Shown here piece after piece: positions 1-10,686 of a DNA stretch of 64,000 bases. Origin of the DNA: Paragyromitra xinjiangensis. Lineage: Eukaryota > Ascomycota > Pezizomycetes > Pezizales > Discinaceae. A model generated the notes under the pieces. The model had not been told where the DNA came from, searched no databases, and saw only the letters and a program-made list of their open reading frames with translations. The first letter of the stretch is position 1. Every line of letters starts with the position of its first letter. The DNA lies in NCBI GenBank assembly GCA_038503065.1, contig JBCAMK010000020.1:1116001-1180000 (forward strand), given 5' to 3'. A program made the translations under genes and the position numbers.

Positions 1-1100
1 GGAGAAGAGGGCGATAGGTTAGATAAATGAGGAGTGCTGGAAGAAGGATCAATAACCGGAGCTTTCTCAAAGCGCTTCTTGGTCGAATTTTCTTCGCTGG
101 AAGTTGAGAAATATCCAGAATCTCCTTCCATCTTGCTAGGAGAGGAGCCGTTCTGTTTATCCTTTTCGCCGGAACCAGTGATGGAGGTAACGTCCTCAGA
201 TGACCCGACTTTCGCAATTTCATCGTACAGGGTGATGTAGTCATTGCTTCGGCGATGGCGTATGAATCGACCCGTTGTTTCAATTGGTTCTGGAGATTCC
301 AAGATGGTGTCGGGGATCCTACCCTTGCGCCCAGAAATATCAAAGGACGGGCCAACTTTGTTGGTGCGCAAAGTTCTAGCACGCACAGGGGATATCCTTT
401 GCAGCCCGCGTATCTTGCGATCGGGATCCATTTCACTTCCGTTTCGAATAAGGACTATAGATAACTGTTCCGGGGACAAATACGATTGGATAATTTTGTA
501 GCTCTGCGTAAGAGGTTAGCAAATTTAGCTTAGTTTACTCCTGCCGTAGCAATCCAAGATTGGAAACTCACCCCAATTCCAAATATAATTTGCAATTTCT
601 TCGCGATTTTCATATTCGCTGGAAGCTAGTGATTTTTAGTACGAGTACATCTATTGAGATCATTACTATTCAGGAACACTCACCCTCTCCAAGTGACTTC
701 CTGGCATGGAAGTGTTACTAAACTCAAGCTCCTCAAGCTCTTCTTCACTCAAGTGAGAAACGAACTTCTCGGCCATACGTCGAAGAGTTCTGAGCTGGGT
801 TCTTTCGGTTTCATCGAGAATCTGAAAGGTAAGAATCACTTGGATGGTGTCTTCGGAGTGGCCATCAAGCGGTTCTTGGAACGCAGAGGTGTTAGGTTTG
901 TTAGTTTCCATCGTGTGCTTGTACTCCATTTCCTGGAATTTCGCAGTATTGTTCTCGGTTTGGGGTTTTTGTTTATTAAGGGATTTCGTGACGTGTATGA
1001 GAGGGATCCGGATAGGCTGGCGCAGCTGGTTCGTTTTGGTTCCGTGACCTGGTACCGGGACAGTAGGAATTCTCGATTTGCGAGACATTGCGGCAATCAT
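1..1100 (-). CDS. Unknown protein, 3' end beyond the window edge, three exons visible
   Basis: I do not recognise this protein. The model is complement(<1..503, 572..625, 684..1100), starting at an ATG at 1100 (start inside MIAAMSRKSR). Both introns (504-571 and 626-683) begin GTGAGT and keep the frame; the 504-571 intron has a GCTAAC branch point. Exon 1 encodes an acidic, probably helical stretch (SEEELEELEF). Exon 3 continues with SYKIIQSYLSPEQLSIVLIR and then a Ser/Lys-rich, probably disordered tail that is still open at base 1. The short 18-codon middle exon is typical of fungal genes. The start could be further upstream, because the frame stays open without an ATG to about 1157. The C-terminus lies outside the window. 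Confidence 0.6.
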
Positions 1101-1397
1101 CTTATCGCTTAGTTTTGAGATTTGGAGAGTGTTTGACTGACGGATGCGAAAGCACAACAGCTTGGTGCTCGAGCGTTTAAGACTGTTACTTGTTAAATCA
1201 ACAAGTAGCGGAAGAGATTTGATTTGAAAGTTAATCCCGTGATGGTCGCAGAACTATTGACTTCTTCATCGTTAAACAACGACTCCTCTGCGACGAATGA
1301 TAATTGGGAGAAAATAGCATAATCACGTACCTATTTGTACTGGAACTCAGACAAGGGAGAAAAATTTTACCTAAAGGAAGAGGGAAAGCCTACAAGA

Positions 1398-1660
1398 TTA
1401 GTATTCGTTGTTGATCTGGGTTGTCGAAGTTGTCGAAGTTGTCGAAGTTGTTGAAGTTGTCGAAGTTGTTGTTTGCGGTGTACAGGTGTGGGTTTCGTCG
1501 CATTTGAGGCCCAGGGCAAGGCACTGAGTGTGGGCTTGGCATGTTTTTTTGCCGAAACAGTCAATAGCCTTAGGGCTAGGGCAATAGCTGTCAGTAGACA
1601 AGTAATAGCCGTACTTTATAATGTAATGCGGGCCGGGTGATCTGAAGAGGACAGCTGTCA
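1398..1660 (-). CDS. Cys-rich ORF with a Thr/Ser tandem-repeat tail (possible 3' exon)
   Basis: The reading frame ends at 1398 and stays open upstream past 1660, with no ATG in it. It encodes six cysteines (YCPSPKAIDCFGKKTCQ, then QCLALGLKCDETHTC) followed by a tail of five TST-type repeats and a short QINNEY end. Cysteine-spaced modules followed by Thr/Ser-rich linkers are common in secreted fungal proteins, so this may be the last exon of a small secreted protein whose 5' exons I cannot place. A candidate acceptor (CTATTGCAG) lies on the minus strand just upstream, near 1700. This is low confidence as a functional gene. Confidence 0.3.
1424..1470. repeat. 9-bp minisatellite (gtcgaagtt), about five units
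   Basis: Five nearly identical 9-bp units stand head to tail. On the minus strand they encode the Thr-Ser-Thr tail of the Cys-rich ORF, so copy-number change would keep the frame. Confidence 0.8.
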
Positions 1661-2186
1661 GCAGGGATGAATGAGGTTTTGGGGACCTGCAATAGAATCA
1701 TGATGGGTATACACATAGGAAGAGAGTCCAGCAGTATACATCAAACGGAGTCTGTATGGGATAGGATCCCACCTCGTTGCTCCAAGACTAATACAACGAT
1801 AAACCTAAATGTAGGTTTTAATTGACTAATAGGTTTATTTAAGGTAGCGTGCGGGCAAAATCGAATGAAGAATGAAAACATTAACGTGTTACTTGAATAC
1901 TCTGGGGTGCTTCAGCAACGATTCATCCCGCAGAGCATCCTTGGCAGTTAAGCGATATCGCCATGTCAAGTTAGTAGCGGCTTAAGTGTTATATGCAGAT
2001 GCATTGATATCGTACGTAAGATACTCGTGATCGGTGGCTGGTAGGAAGTATTGAATAGAATAAGCTGGAAGAGCGTTGCACGCCCCGGACGTTGTATCCC
2101 AGACGTCATAAAGGTTCCCCCTTACTATAAACACCAGTATAAGCGAGGGGAGCAGATGTGTGGTCAAATGGCCCCTAGATTAAAGG
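1661..2186. other. Intergenic stretch, nothing recognised
   Basis: This is AT-rich sequence without a supported gene or RNA. Confidence 0.4.
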
Positions 2187-2332
2187 GTTTCGCCAGGTAC
2201 TATGGCATAATAGTCTAGGTGCCTGGCTCCACGTCGAGAATACCCACGTTCAAACCGCCGCCACGACAAGGATGTAGTCACTGCAGTATGGGCATTTCAG
2301 AGTTTCAATGCAGTGGCGAACCTTTTGTCACC
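2187..2332 (+). repeat. Small dispersed repeat, copy A (SINE-like or structured)
   Basis: About 146 bp running from gtttcgccagg to the ttttgtcacca region recurs with few differences at 28945-29093. It contains a box-A-like tggcataatag and a box-B-like gttcaaacc in roughly tRNA spacing. It also has a hairpin (gccaggtac pairing imperfectly with gtgcctggc), short inverted ends (gtttcgcca / gtggcgaac) and a short T-run at the end. The polarity given is that of the A-to-B box order. Confidence 0.65.
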
Positions 2333-3270
2333 ACAGAATTCAGTCTGAACAGTAACATTGAACCTTTGCAAAATTATTTTGCATGTAGTGCTGCACTTGG
2401 CCTTTTGACTGCCTAAAGCTGGAGGTATTATTTTTGACTCTAATAACGGGGAATTAATATCGGGAGATAGCACTGCAATTTGATTTCATTTCTGTATCAT
2501 ACACCCTCTTGTTCGAATATTAACGGGGTGGTTGAGACGTTATAGAAAACTAAGACTTTGCGTGACCAGCGCCAGTCCTGTATTTTTTAGATGTCCCAAT
2601 CCTGTGAATACTACAAGACAGCAAGAATGTAAGTCTGGCATTTGCGGCTGATGTTAAATAACTCAAACGGCATAGCGATAAGAGCACAGGTGGGGAGGCC
2701 AAATTAAGGTCGATTAAGGGGGACTGGTGCAGTGATACAATGACTTTGATTGGCAAGGCCTATTGCTGCTTTGTGACCACAGCTACTATAAAACTTCTAC
2801 GGATCTGCCATTACCTCAATTTTAGTGCTTCTCATTTTTGGTTAAATTTGAAGGGTGACGCTAGAGATATACTATGGACAGTCAGAAATTGCTAGCATAG
2901 GACCGGGATATGATTAAGATAGTAGGCACGGCACTTTTGGTCAGTGTTGCTGGTGGCTCTTCTGAACTGAGAACGATAGGGGCACTGCTTTTAGATCGGC
3001 TGCAGCCTAGGGGATAAGAAAATAGAGCGTAGCCAGTATTCTAACTATAAGGTAACTTCTAGTGGCCCGAGGGTGAAGTGGTAAGATGAGGTTGCAACAT
3101 AGATCAGGGTCAAGCTTGATTCTGAAATCCATCATTGGTGAGCCGTAAGGACTTCTCCTTTCCTGATGGAGAGGAGGTGCAGAGAGATAGAGAGCTTCCG
3201 CCTGGAAATTGATTTTTAGCTATTTGATCCCTCAAACTTTTGCGGCAGCCTTCAATTAGCCCGTTATTAG
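2333..3270. other. Intergenic stretch, nothing recognised
   Basis: There are only scattered short ORFs with no coding character. The part at 3110-3270 could be an alternative last exon of the gene ending at 3271. Confidence 0.4.
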
Positions 3271-4031
3271 CTACTCCGCTTGCTGTAAATTTTGCCCTGC
3301 CGACCGCTTCAAGGACCTGCTGCGCCTGTAAAGAGAACCCCAAAATAGCTTCCCTGCCTCATGCATCCACCGTAGGAGGCGAATGGAATGTATCTGCTTC
3401 TCCATCGCAGCTGCGCTTCCGGCTCGAGCATTTCGCTTCGCACTGCCCCACCCTTTTGCCCGATCGTTGAACTCGAAGAGAGTGCGGTAGCTGTGTTCCG
3501 TGACAATAGCCGCCCCGATACCAGAAGTAGCGGAGCGGGAGGCGGCTGGATGAAATACGATTCCATCAATCATCCGATGTGACATGTCATGTTGAGGTAC
3601 AGATGAAACTTCATTACGGTAACCAGCGATTGAGAGTTGCGATACGGCTAACGGTTCGGCCAAATCACTAACTATGTTGCCAAAGATCGATAGAGGCCGA
3701 CTGTTAGGTTGATAGATTTCAGATTTGAGGAGAGATGCTTCTGGGGAGTTCGGTGTCACGGGAGGTGAGGGAGATTCCCCAGGTAGGAAGAGCCTCGAAC
3801 TCAAAGAACGATTGTCTGATTCAGCGGGTTCGCTTGCAGTATTCTTGTAGTTGGTGAAATAGTTGTCCGAGCTATCGATATTGTCCAGATACCAAGATTC
3901 TCTGGTGTTGATAGGCGTCGATAACGATATGCTAGGCTGAACTCTGGATAGAGGAAGATGTTAGGTGTCATTGAGCAAAATGGGGTGTGGGTGACAAACA
4001 GTCTGATACTCATCCTAGGGCTAGTCGCCAT
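3271..4031 (-). CDS. Unknown 234-aa protein, two exons
   Basis: The model is complement(3271..3943, 4000..4031). A short first exon (MATSPRMSIRL) is joined through a 56-bp intron (donor GTTTGT, branch CCTAAC, acceptor CCAG) to a long open exon, giving 234 residues. The N-terminal part is Ser/Pro-rich (FLPGESPSPPVTPNSPEAS); the C-terminal part is Arg/Lys-rich. I see no membrane segment or known motif. An alternative 3' end is possible: TTTACAG near 3324 is a good acceptor into another open frame ending at 3110 (AQQVLEAVGRAKF and onwards), but I found no clear donor for it. Confidence 0.5.
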
Positions 4032-4575
4032 ACAGTGCGGAAGCTCTCGTTAGCAGAGTCGCCTGTGTGATGGATCGAAGCAATTGGTCGGTGGGCTTGG
4101 GTGTATCTTAAACGGAATCCGCGGTGGTGGGGGTGTCTTTTCTGAGCCTGCTGCAGCCAACAGCCGCGTCTTGTATGTAACATCTTCACCACGCCATAGC
4201 ACATGCTCGGAGCTCTATATGGACGTAATTAAATGTAATCTATCTATATATTATAGAAGGAAAAGCGCAGAAATTGAAATATGGCAAACTTCGATTGCAG
4301 CGAGTGAGGCGAGTGAAGTGAGAAGTGAGAAGTGAGAAATACTTCGCTTCTTGGCTGGGTGGGCTCTTGGCTGGCTGAGTATTTTGGGCACTTTTCTATT
4401 ACCTACAGCCATGTGGCAATACATTGGCAGCTCCTGGTATATATCCAGTGAAGGAATATGCAGAGACTGGGGGCTACATTGTTCCATAATAGCACCCCTG
4501 ATTAATTGTATTAGTACACCATAGAAAGGTACAGAAAAGTGCCATAAGACCTCTTTCAGCGCTGTAATAGTATCA
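4032..4575. other. Intergenic stretch with a short 7-9 bp direct-repeat tract
   Basis: Near 4300-4335 the sequence has tandem gtgag/gcgagtgaa-like units (gagtgaggcgagtgaagtga). The 109-codon frame on the minus strand at 4251-4580 has no coding features that I trust. Confidence 0.4.
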
Positions 4576-4720
4576 GCCATGGTAGCTTAATGGCTACTGT
4601 GTCGCCCAGAGGGGCCGGGGGAACGCAGGTTCGATTCCCTCCCAGGGTAGAGAAATCTTCACGCACTGGGTTAAGGTCAACAGAAAAACCTGACTGTGAC
4701 CTTTTTGATTTTTTTTAACA
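4576..4720 (+). repeat. tRNA-like (SINE-like) sequence with A and B boxes
   Basis: A box-A-like tggtagcttaatgg (4580-4593) and a perfect box B ggttcgattcc (4628-4638) are spaced as in a tRNA gene and are followed by T-runs (from about 4700) that could end Pol III transcription. No acceptor stem or normal anticodon arm can be folded, so it is read as a tRNA-derived relic or SINE head rather than a working tRNA. It is a single copy in the window. Confidence 0.45.
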
Positions 4721-5151
4721 TATTCTTTCTAAACACAGAATGTCACTGAGTAGTCGATATTAGCCATCTCTTGTGTTCTGTAAATAAACGCTCTAATGTC
4801 GCTTTTTATGAACGTAAGAAGTTGAGATAGGCAATACTCACATGACCTGAAAAGACCACGCTATGTCATAGATCGTGAGTGTAACCCCACCATCCATTTT
4901 GTTATTTGCGGCCGTGGGTGCCGGGCATTATGGTGAATTGTGACCGTAAAGTGTTAAGTGTATTAACTACCTGTGAAAAAGGGGTGCTATACGCGCTTTG
5001 GTACGAGGACCCCGCTGTATACGGGGGACTTCACGGCTACATAAAACTTGCTATCTCTGCTTGTATCACCTCTTGATTAAAAATATTTACAAACCCCCAC
5101 CCAAACCCCTCCCTTTTGAAAACCCAACCCCATCCACCCACCCTCCAACAC
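4721..5151. other. Intergenic stretch, nothing recognised
   Basis: I see no supported feature. The last 60 bases are C-rich and lie just 3' of the gene on the minus strand. Confidence 0.4.
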
Positions 5152-5580
5152 CTACAACCCCAGTTTCATCTTCATCCAGCGCTCCATATCCTGGATTTTC
5201 ATCTGCAGCTTATTCTGCGGAAAGTCCGCAAGGGTCTTATGACCCTCACGGTCCATCTTCCGCTTCACCTCCGCTATTTCACGCGCCCACTTCTCCTTGA
5301 CTTTTCGCTTTTTGAACAGCTTTTCCTGCTCTTCTTTTTCGAGCTTCGCGAGGCTCCGAGCAACGCTCTTCTTGCGTTTGAGCAGCTCGTTTCTGGCCTT
5401 TTCTTCTGGCGTCACGGTGCCCCTCTGGATGGCGCTGAAGCGGCGGGATAGGAGGTTGGTTGTGGACGCAGGCGCCCAGGATAACAGCTTAAGAGTCAAA
5501 ATTTCGTTAGAGTAGAGCAGCGGAGGTAATTTTTCTGGGGTCGGGTGATTACTTACTGGTATTCGATTGTTATCGGACAT
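5152..5580 (-). CDS. Small Lys/Glu-rich helical protein, 142 aa
   Basis: A single open frame runs from an ATG at 5580. Residues 1-50 are uncharged (EKLPPLLYSNEILTLKLLSW). Residues about 55-125 form a long, strongly charged helix (ELLKRKKSVARSLAKLEKEE, KEKWAREIAEVKRKMDREG). The end is WMKMKLGL. This composition resembles small mitochondrial-ribosome or RNA-binding proteins, but I cannot assign a family. A GTAAGT lies after codon 8, but no acceptor is needed because the frame is intact. Upstream sequence (5581-5800) is T-rich, as in many fungal promoters. Confidence 0.6.
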   Translation of the reverse strand: MSDNNRIPVSNHPTPEKLPPLLYSNEILTLKLLSWAPASTTNLLSRRFSAIQRGTVTPEEKARNELLKRKKSVARSLAKLEKEEQEKLFKKRKVKEKWAREIAEVKRKMDREGHKTLADFPQNKLQMKIQDMERWMKMKLGL

Positions 5581-6800
5581 CACGATCGAAGTTGTTTAAA
5601 AGGATATGTAGTGTAGAATTTTTGAGTGGTGGTAGGTTTTTGGTTCGGTGGTTTGGAGGGGGTTTGGGGAAGCTGGATTGATGGTCTGTAGGTGGCCAGC
5701 TCGCTGGAGATGAAGCCGTAATTAGTATGACAAATGGTAACGCGAATGGGTGAACCAATCAGAGGGATGCTTGGCATTTTGTTTGGTGTTCGGCCAATCT
5801 CGTGTACCGTCCTGCATCAGCTTCATCATCGGTCGTTCGCTCCATGGTGGTACCTAAGTATCTGGTCAGAATACGTATTGTAATTTTTAACCGAGGGTCG
5901 GATTAAAGTCCTCGAATTCTAAGCCTTTCGGCGGGATTCACAGGTCGCGTAAGGGTGATGGATATGGAAGGAATACGATGGACGGAGAAAAATGCACAGA
6001 AAACGGTGCAGCCGAACCAAATTTCGCGAGAGGCTCCTAGTTACACATTCCAGTGATGCGTACGGGAGCGACCAAGTACAAACAAACAAACAAATAAGCG
6101 TAAGGGCCGGAAGCTGTTGCAACGGGCGTCATTTAGAAATCGAAAACATGGCGTTGATGACAGTTAACGTAACGGGTGGTGCGTAAATACATAGTTGATC
6201 CGAAAAGTGAATATAGGATATGTGGGACAAGCATCTCACTGGGGATTGTGAGTACTGTCGGTTATTGGCTAATATTAATTACTTCTATCCAAGGTGTTGG
6301 CGGGATGGGTGTATAGTGAGTCACCTCCATGCACAAATGGCAGTATGCGGTGGAGGAATGTCTGTTCGCTACCATGTGGGATTGTTGCCTTAGATGTAAC
6401 GACGACTGCTAGTTCACCAATTTCCTCACGTATGAAGCAAAGAAAAAATATAAAAACATACTTTATCATTTTCATTAACCAAAGCAAACACGATAAATAA
6501 TGAACTTGAACAACCCAAAAGAAACACGCGCTAAACCAAAGAAGTAATTACAAAACTTTTACTCTCAGGCACATGCCACCCGAGACCATTGCCACTCAAG
6601 TACAAAGACCCAGAGGGCCACCTGATATGCTCGAAGCATCTTCCTATTACCTTTTAGGTAAATCCAAAACTTCCCCGAATCTCGCACCAAGCACCCACAA
6701 CCGCGTTATATGAATATCTAATACTTCACAACTTTCTCACGTATCTTTCGTTAGGGCAATGTTGCCATTTTCAAACACGGGGTGTTTCTATTCCCCGTAA
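5581..6800. other. Intergenic stretch, nothing recognised
   Basis: This is probably the 5' region of the 5580 gene and the 3' region of the 8720 gene. There is no supported feature. Confidence 0.4.
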
Positions 6801-8720
6801 TCACATGTGCCAAATGAACTCAGCAAACATCTTGTCCGCGAGCCTTTGCTGCACTCCCCTCTTCCATTTCCTCAACTTGTCAATCTTTGACTTTTTGGTG
6901 TTCGCAATTCCCTGGGGGATTTGTGGGAGGGTTTCATCGGAGTTTTCGGGAAGGTCAATCGTTTTCTCATCGGAAGTGGCGATGGAGATACCAACGGCAA
7001 AGTCGTTTGTGTTGCTAATAGAGGTAGCCGAGGACGCAGTGGTCCTGTCATCGCGGCTGTGAAGAGTTGAGAGGTAGGTAGTGGAGTACGTTCTGGTCGA
7101 GCCGATGCTGACGGTACGACAACTCCCGTTCTCACTATGCAAATTTGCAGTAGTCGGAAGTGGAAGGTATGCCGGTATGGTGGGCAACATCAAGGATTTG
7201 GTTGCTTTAATCGTGAGGTGGTTAGTAAGAGTCGCTTGATATAATTTTTCAGAAGAAGCCTCACCTGTTTTCCTAACACGAGGGGCGTTTGAAATTTTGC
7301 GAGAGGGCGCAATTGGGCGTCGACCTTTGTCATGGCGGTGAACCGCGAAGGCCGGCGTGGAGGACGGGGAGAAAGGTTTGGGTACAAACTCCCCAGTACC
7401 CTCGAACAGCTCGACCTCATCCTCAACCATCGGCTTGCTATAAGATTCAAGAGAGACCTTTGAAGCGGAGATGGGTTTTTTGGATGCCGGAGTCCGAGGG
7501 TATGTCTTCTTAGAGGTAGTGGCCCTTGACTGCCTTTGATCGGGTAAAGAAGCAGAGAGGGAGGGAGAGTAGACGGAGTATGAGGAGGAATCATTCGTTG
7601 GAGGAAGCAGAGAAACTTCGCTTAGAGCGATCGGAAGGGCTGATGTCTTCGAGCCGAGGAGTGGTGAGTGCTCCAAGATGGTATTGATGCCGGAAGTAGC
7701 AGCTTCGGGAGAGTTATAAGCTTCGGCAGTAGAAAGCGGAGAGGCAAGATAGGACGATTGATCGACAGTAACGTTTGGAATACTCGGGAGAGTGAGCGAG
7801 CTTGAATCGCATGTGGACATATGCCCGTAGACACTGTCAGACATAGGAAGTGGCGAAGCTGCGCAAGTAGCATCAAGCTGAGAAGGAGATTTCATCAGCC
7901 ACCAACACTCTTTTGGTTGGCTGTTAGGTTTGCGGTTCTTCGCAGCAACAATTGGAGAGAAGTGAGGAGACTCCAAGAAGGGGACCTGGGAAGGAGAGAA
8001 AGATAGTCTGCGAATCGCGGTAGCAGAGCTGGGAGAGGCGAGATTCCCCGAAGAACTGCACTTCCAGGAGACGATTGACTCATCGTCATCAAAGAAAGTG
8101 GTCGTGGTGGTCGAATAGGTTTTGCGGGACGGAGAACGCAGATACAGCGGCTCATCGTCATCAGTTGGATTGTTGTTCAAGAGAGCGAAAGCTTCGGAAG
8201 AGGTGCTTTCTGAATAGGATGCAGCCGACCTGGATAGTTCAGGCGATGCAAAAGCGGGGGAAGCGGCGATTGCGACTTCATTCCATTTAGCCAGGATATA
8301 GTCGTAGGATTCTTTATCGGTGACGAAATCGATGACATTAGGATCAACGCAGAGATTGAATTCAATCTCTCTCATGTTGAACAAAGCGTCCTGGATGTCA
8401 AAGTCGATAGTTCTATCAGGTCTTTGGACCTCAATGATAACTGGCATGTCGACTCCAAGAGGGGAGTTCGGATTGTAAGAGCGCCGAGAGGCGGGACGCG
8501 GCCAGAGACAACGTTTGACCGGCTCATCATCGGCGATCCCAAACTGCTGTTCCTGGGGGCACCAGAACATGATCATGTCATCGTCACTTTCTTGGGTACG
8601 GATCGACATGGTATGGCCGTGAGACGGCTGAGCCGGGTAGGCTTGGAAAAATTCCACTGCGGAAGCGTAGAGAGCAGAGGCAAACATGACTAAGGTCATA
8701 GGATTCGTTAGTATGTACAT
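6801..8720 (-). CDS. Large Ser/Pro/Thr-rich protein of unknown function, 639 aa
   Basis: An uninterrupted 640-codon frame begins at an ATG at 8720. A more conservative start is the ATG at 8609 (MSIRTQESDDD), which drops a hydrophobic leader (MTLVMFASALYASA) that could be a signal peptide or non-coding. The region just after the second start looks folded (VIIEVQRPDRTIDFDIQDAL, NLCVDPNVIDFVTDKESYDY). From about residue 160 the protein is low-complexity and Ser-rich with SPSR/SPSQ-type sites, suggesting a phosphorylated, disordered regulatory protein. The end is a basic amphipathic helix (KIDKLRKWKRGVQQRLADKM). No catalytic motif is seen. Confidence 0.65.
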   Translation of the reverse strand: MYILTNPMTLVMFASALYASAVEFFQAYPAQPSHGHTMSIRTQESDDDMIMFWCPQEQQFGIADDEPVKRCLWPRPASRRSYNPNSPLGVDMPVIIEVQRPDRTIDFDIQDALFNMREIEFNLCVDPNVIDFVTDKESYDYILAKWNEVAIAASPAFASPELSRSAASYSESTSSEAFALLNNNPTDDDEPLYLRSPSRKTYSTTTTTFFDDDESIVSWKCSSSGNLASPSSATAIRRLSFSPSQVPFLESPHFSPIVAAKNRKPNSQPKECWWLMKSPSQLDATCAASPLPMSDSVYGHMSTCDSSSLTLPSIPNVTVDQSSYLASPLSTAEAYNSPEAATSGINTILEHSPLLGSKTSALPIALSEVSLLPPTNDSSSYSVYSPSLSASLPDQRQSRATTSKKTYPRTPASKKPISASKVSLESYSKPMVEDEVELFEGTGEFVPKPFSPSSTPAFAVHRHDKGRRPIAPSRKISNAPRVRKTGEASSEKLYQATLTNHLTIKATKSLMLPTIPAYLPLPTTANLHSENGSCRTVSIGSTRTYSTTYLSTLHSRDDRTTASSATSISNTNDFAVGISIATSDEKTIDLPENSDETLPQIPQGIANTKKSKIDKLRKWKRGVQQRLADKMFAEFIWHM

Positions 8721-9708
8721 AGTTAGGGAGCGAAGAAAGAGAAACTACCTGGATGAATGCACGAGGAATACGAGATGAAATAGGAGGAGGGATGAACAGT
8801 TATTCTTTAGCGAATAACCGGAAGGGAGGTAGAGAGTGGTTAAACAGGACCGAAAGTGGAAGAGTAGGTTTGAGTAGTGGGAGGTACAATGCGATTGCGA
8901 AAGGCAAGACGAGGAAGGAGTGAGGAAAAGTTTCGAAACTGAAATTGCTCGTAATAACTGAATTTTGAGGAATGAAGGGTCAAATTCAGTCACGAGCAGG
9001 ATGTATGGAGGAAAGAAGAGGAGAGAGGAAAGGAGCGAGAAAATTAGTTATAAAGAGGGGTTCTGTTACCCGGGCAACACGTCTCGATTTATGCTACGTA
9101 AGGACAGTCTAGGACCCAAAAGCTCGACTGTCGGTTGGAATTTCCTACCAGTAGTAGATGTATGAATGACGGCATGTGGTGTATCAAGCCGGTATGATAG
9201 AGGGATTTGATTGATTGAAAATGGTGGTTCTTTCACGTCGGATTGATAGATTTTTAGAGCCATGACTCGACTTTATATTGCACAGAGGGTTTTAAGGTGT
9301 TGATATCTGATTTACTATCGTCTTATTATATCTCTTCATTGAATATAGAAGGTTAGAATATGTTTTTTCCAATTAGGCAGTACTAGAAAGAGCTTTTGCA
9401 ATACTTGCTGCAGAGCCTCACTCACTACTTATACTATAGCAGTTGGTGAGTGCATACATGTGATCATAAGTAATTGATAGTGGCATCAACTTCAGCCATT
9501 GAATAGCATATAGAATTGCTATACTACATAGTACTAACTGTAGTTCATTCCTCATACTTAGAGCCCACCATTTCTTTGTACCACTACTGCAAGTGCTCGA
9601 AAACTGCAAAGTACCCAGCAAGCTACTTCTCCTTGGAACAACAAGGAGAATAAGCAGCTTTCTTGCCTCTCATACCAAGTCCTGACAAACAATCTATCTC
9701 TATCCAAG
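8721..9708. other. Intergenic region between two divergent genes
   Basis: This is a shared upstream region of the genes starting at 8720 (minus) and 9709 (plus). No specific promoter element is recognised. A small direct repeat of aacaaggagaa is seen near 9640. Confidence 0.4.
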
Positions 9709-10686
9709 ATGAACACCAATTCTGATCCCAGACTACGCTATTCATCCCGCTCAACTAGATCTTCTGCACTAGAACTCCAGCCATCAGCGTTGAAAGACTA
9801 CGCCCCTCGCTCACCAAAGAAAAGAAAGCCTATATTCAGCCCGGATATATCACCAGACTCCTCTCCATCACTCGGGCTACTACGGTTTTCGGGGCACTCC
9901 TCAACACAAGCCGGTGAAAGGGTTCCTAATACCTCCATACCGCTACTCACGCAAGAAGAAGCTGATGCACAAGACTTGGCTGATCGTACGAGGCACGAAG
10001 GGTTACTCTTGAAACGCCGAGCAGAAATAACAGAGATGAACCAAAGATCCGAAACACGTCGTGCACGTAAAAGCCCCGAGATGGTAAAAGAGCTGGCAAA
10101 GCAAAAGAAACGGTGGCAAGAGTTGAGAGAACAGCAACATCCCTCAATCACGATCCCAAACGCCAGCCGCCAGAACGACATGCCGCAGCTAGACGCCCCC
10201 CGCAAAACAGGCGCAGCTCTTCTCGAGCAGCGTCTAGCTGAAAGGACAGAGATGCTCGCTCGGATGAGTTCTCAACGTCCCAGCAAAGTAACGGTGATTC
10301 TTGATTATGCTCAACGGAATGAAACGGATGACATAATTGCTCGTCAAGCGGCAGAGAGGTCGGAAATGGTCCGTCAGAGAGGGGAGCGTGAAAAAATCGC
10401 TTTTCAGGCTTCAATGGTTCGGAGCAAGTCAGCGAGTATGTTTGAATCGTGTGGCACGGAAGAGGTCTCAATATCTCTCCTAGAGATTGCTGTGGCTGAG
10501 AAAGAGAAGAAACATAGTGACACTGTTCGGTGGATGTTTAATGAGATGGAGACAATTGCCGAGCATGTCCAAGAGAATCAACACATGCCGGAGGTTGAGG
10601 TGGAGAGCGTTTCTACACGTATCAACAATGTGCTAGCTTTAGATGCTGCGAGAATATATGGGTTCTTGGAGTCTGGAAAGGTATGA
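9709..10686 (+). CDS. Charged helical protein with three degenerate repeats, 325 aa
   Basis: A single exon starts at an ATG at 9709. The N-terminal 75 residues are Ser/Pro-rich with a basic SPKKRKP cluster that could be a nuclear localisation signal. The middle has three related helical units built on R-x-A-E-x-x-E-M: LLKRRAEITEMNQRSETR, LLEQRLAERTEMLARMSSQR and IIARQAAERSEMVRQRGERE. The C-terminus (VAEKEKKHSDTVRWMFNEME) is also helical. The repeats suggest a coiled-coil scaffold, but I cannot name a family. Confidence 0.65.
   Translation: MNTNSDPRLRYSSRSTRSSALELQPSALKDYAPRSPKKRKPIFSPDISPDSSPSLGLLRFSGHSSTQAGERVPNTSIPLLTQEEADAQDLADRTRHEGLLLKRRAEITEMNQRSETRRARKSPEMVKELAKQKKRWQELREQQHPSITIPNASRQNDMPQLDAPRKTGAALLEQRLAERTEMLARMSSQRPSKVTVILDYAQRNETDDIIARQAAERSEMVRQRGEREKIAFQASMVRSKSASMFESCGTEEVSISLLEIAVAEKEKKHSDTVRWMFNEMETIAEHVQENQHMPEVEVESVSTRINNVLALDAARIYGFLESGKV

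Noticed and set aside
4251..4580. 109-codon minus-strand ORF
   Set aside because: It overlaps a tRNA-like region and a short repeat tract, and its composition is not protein-like.
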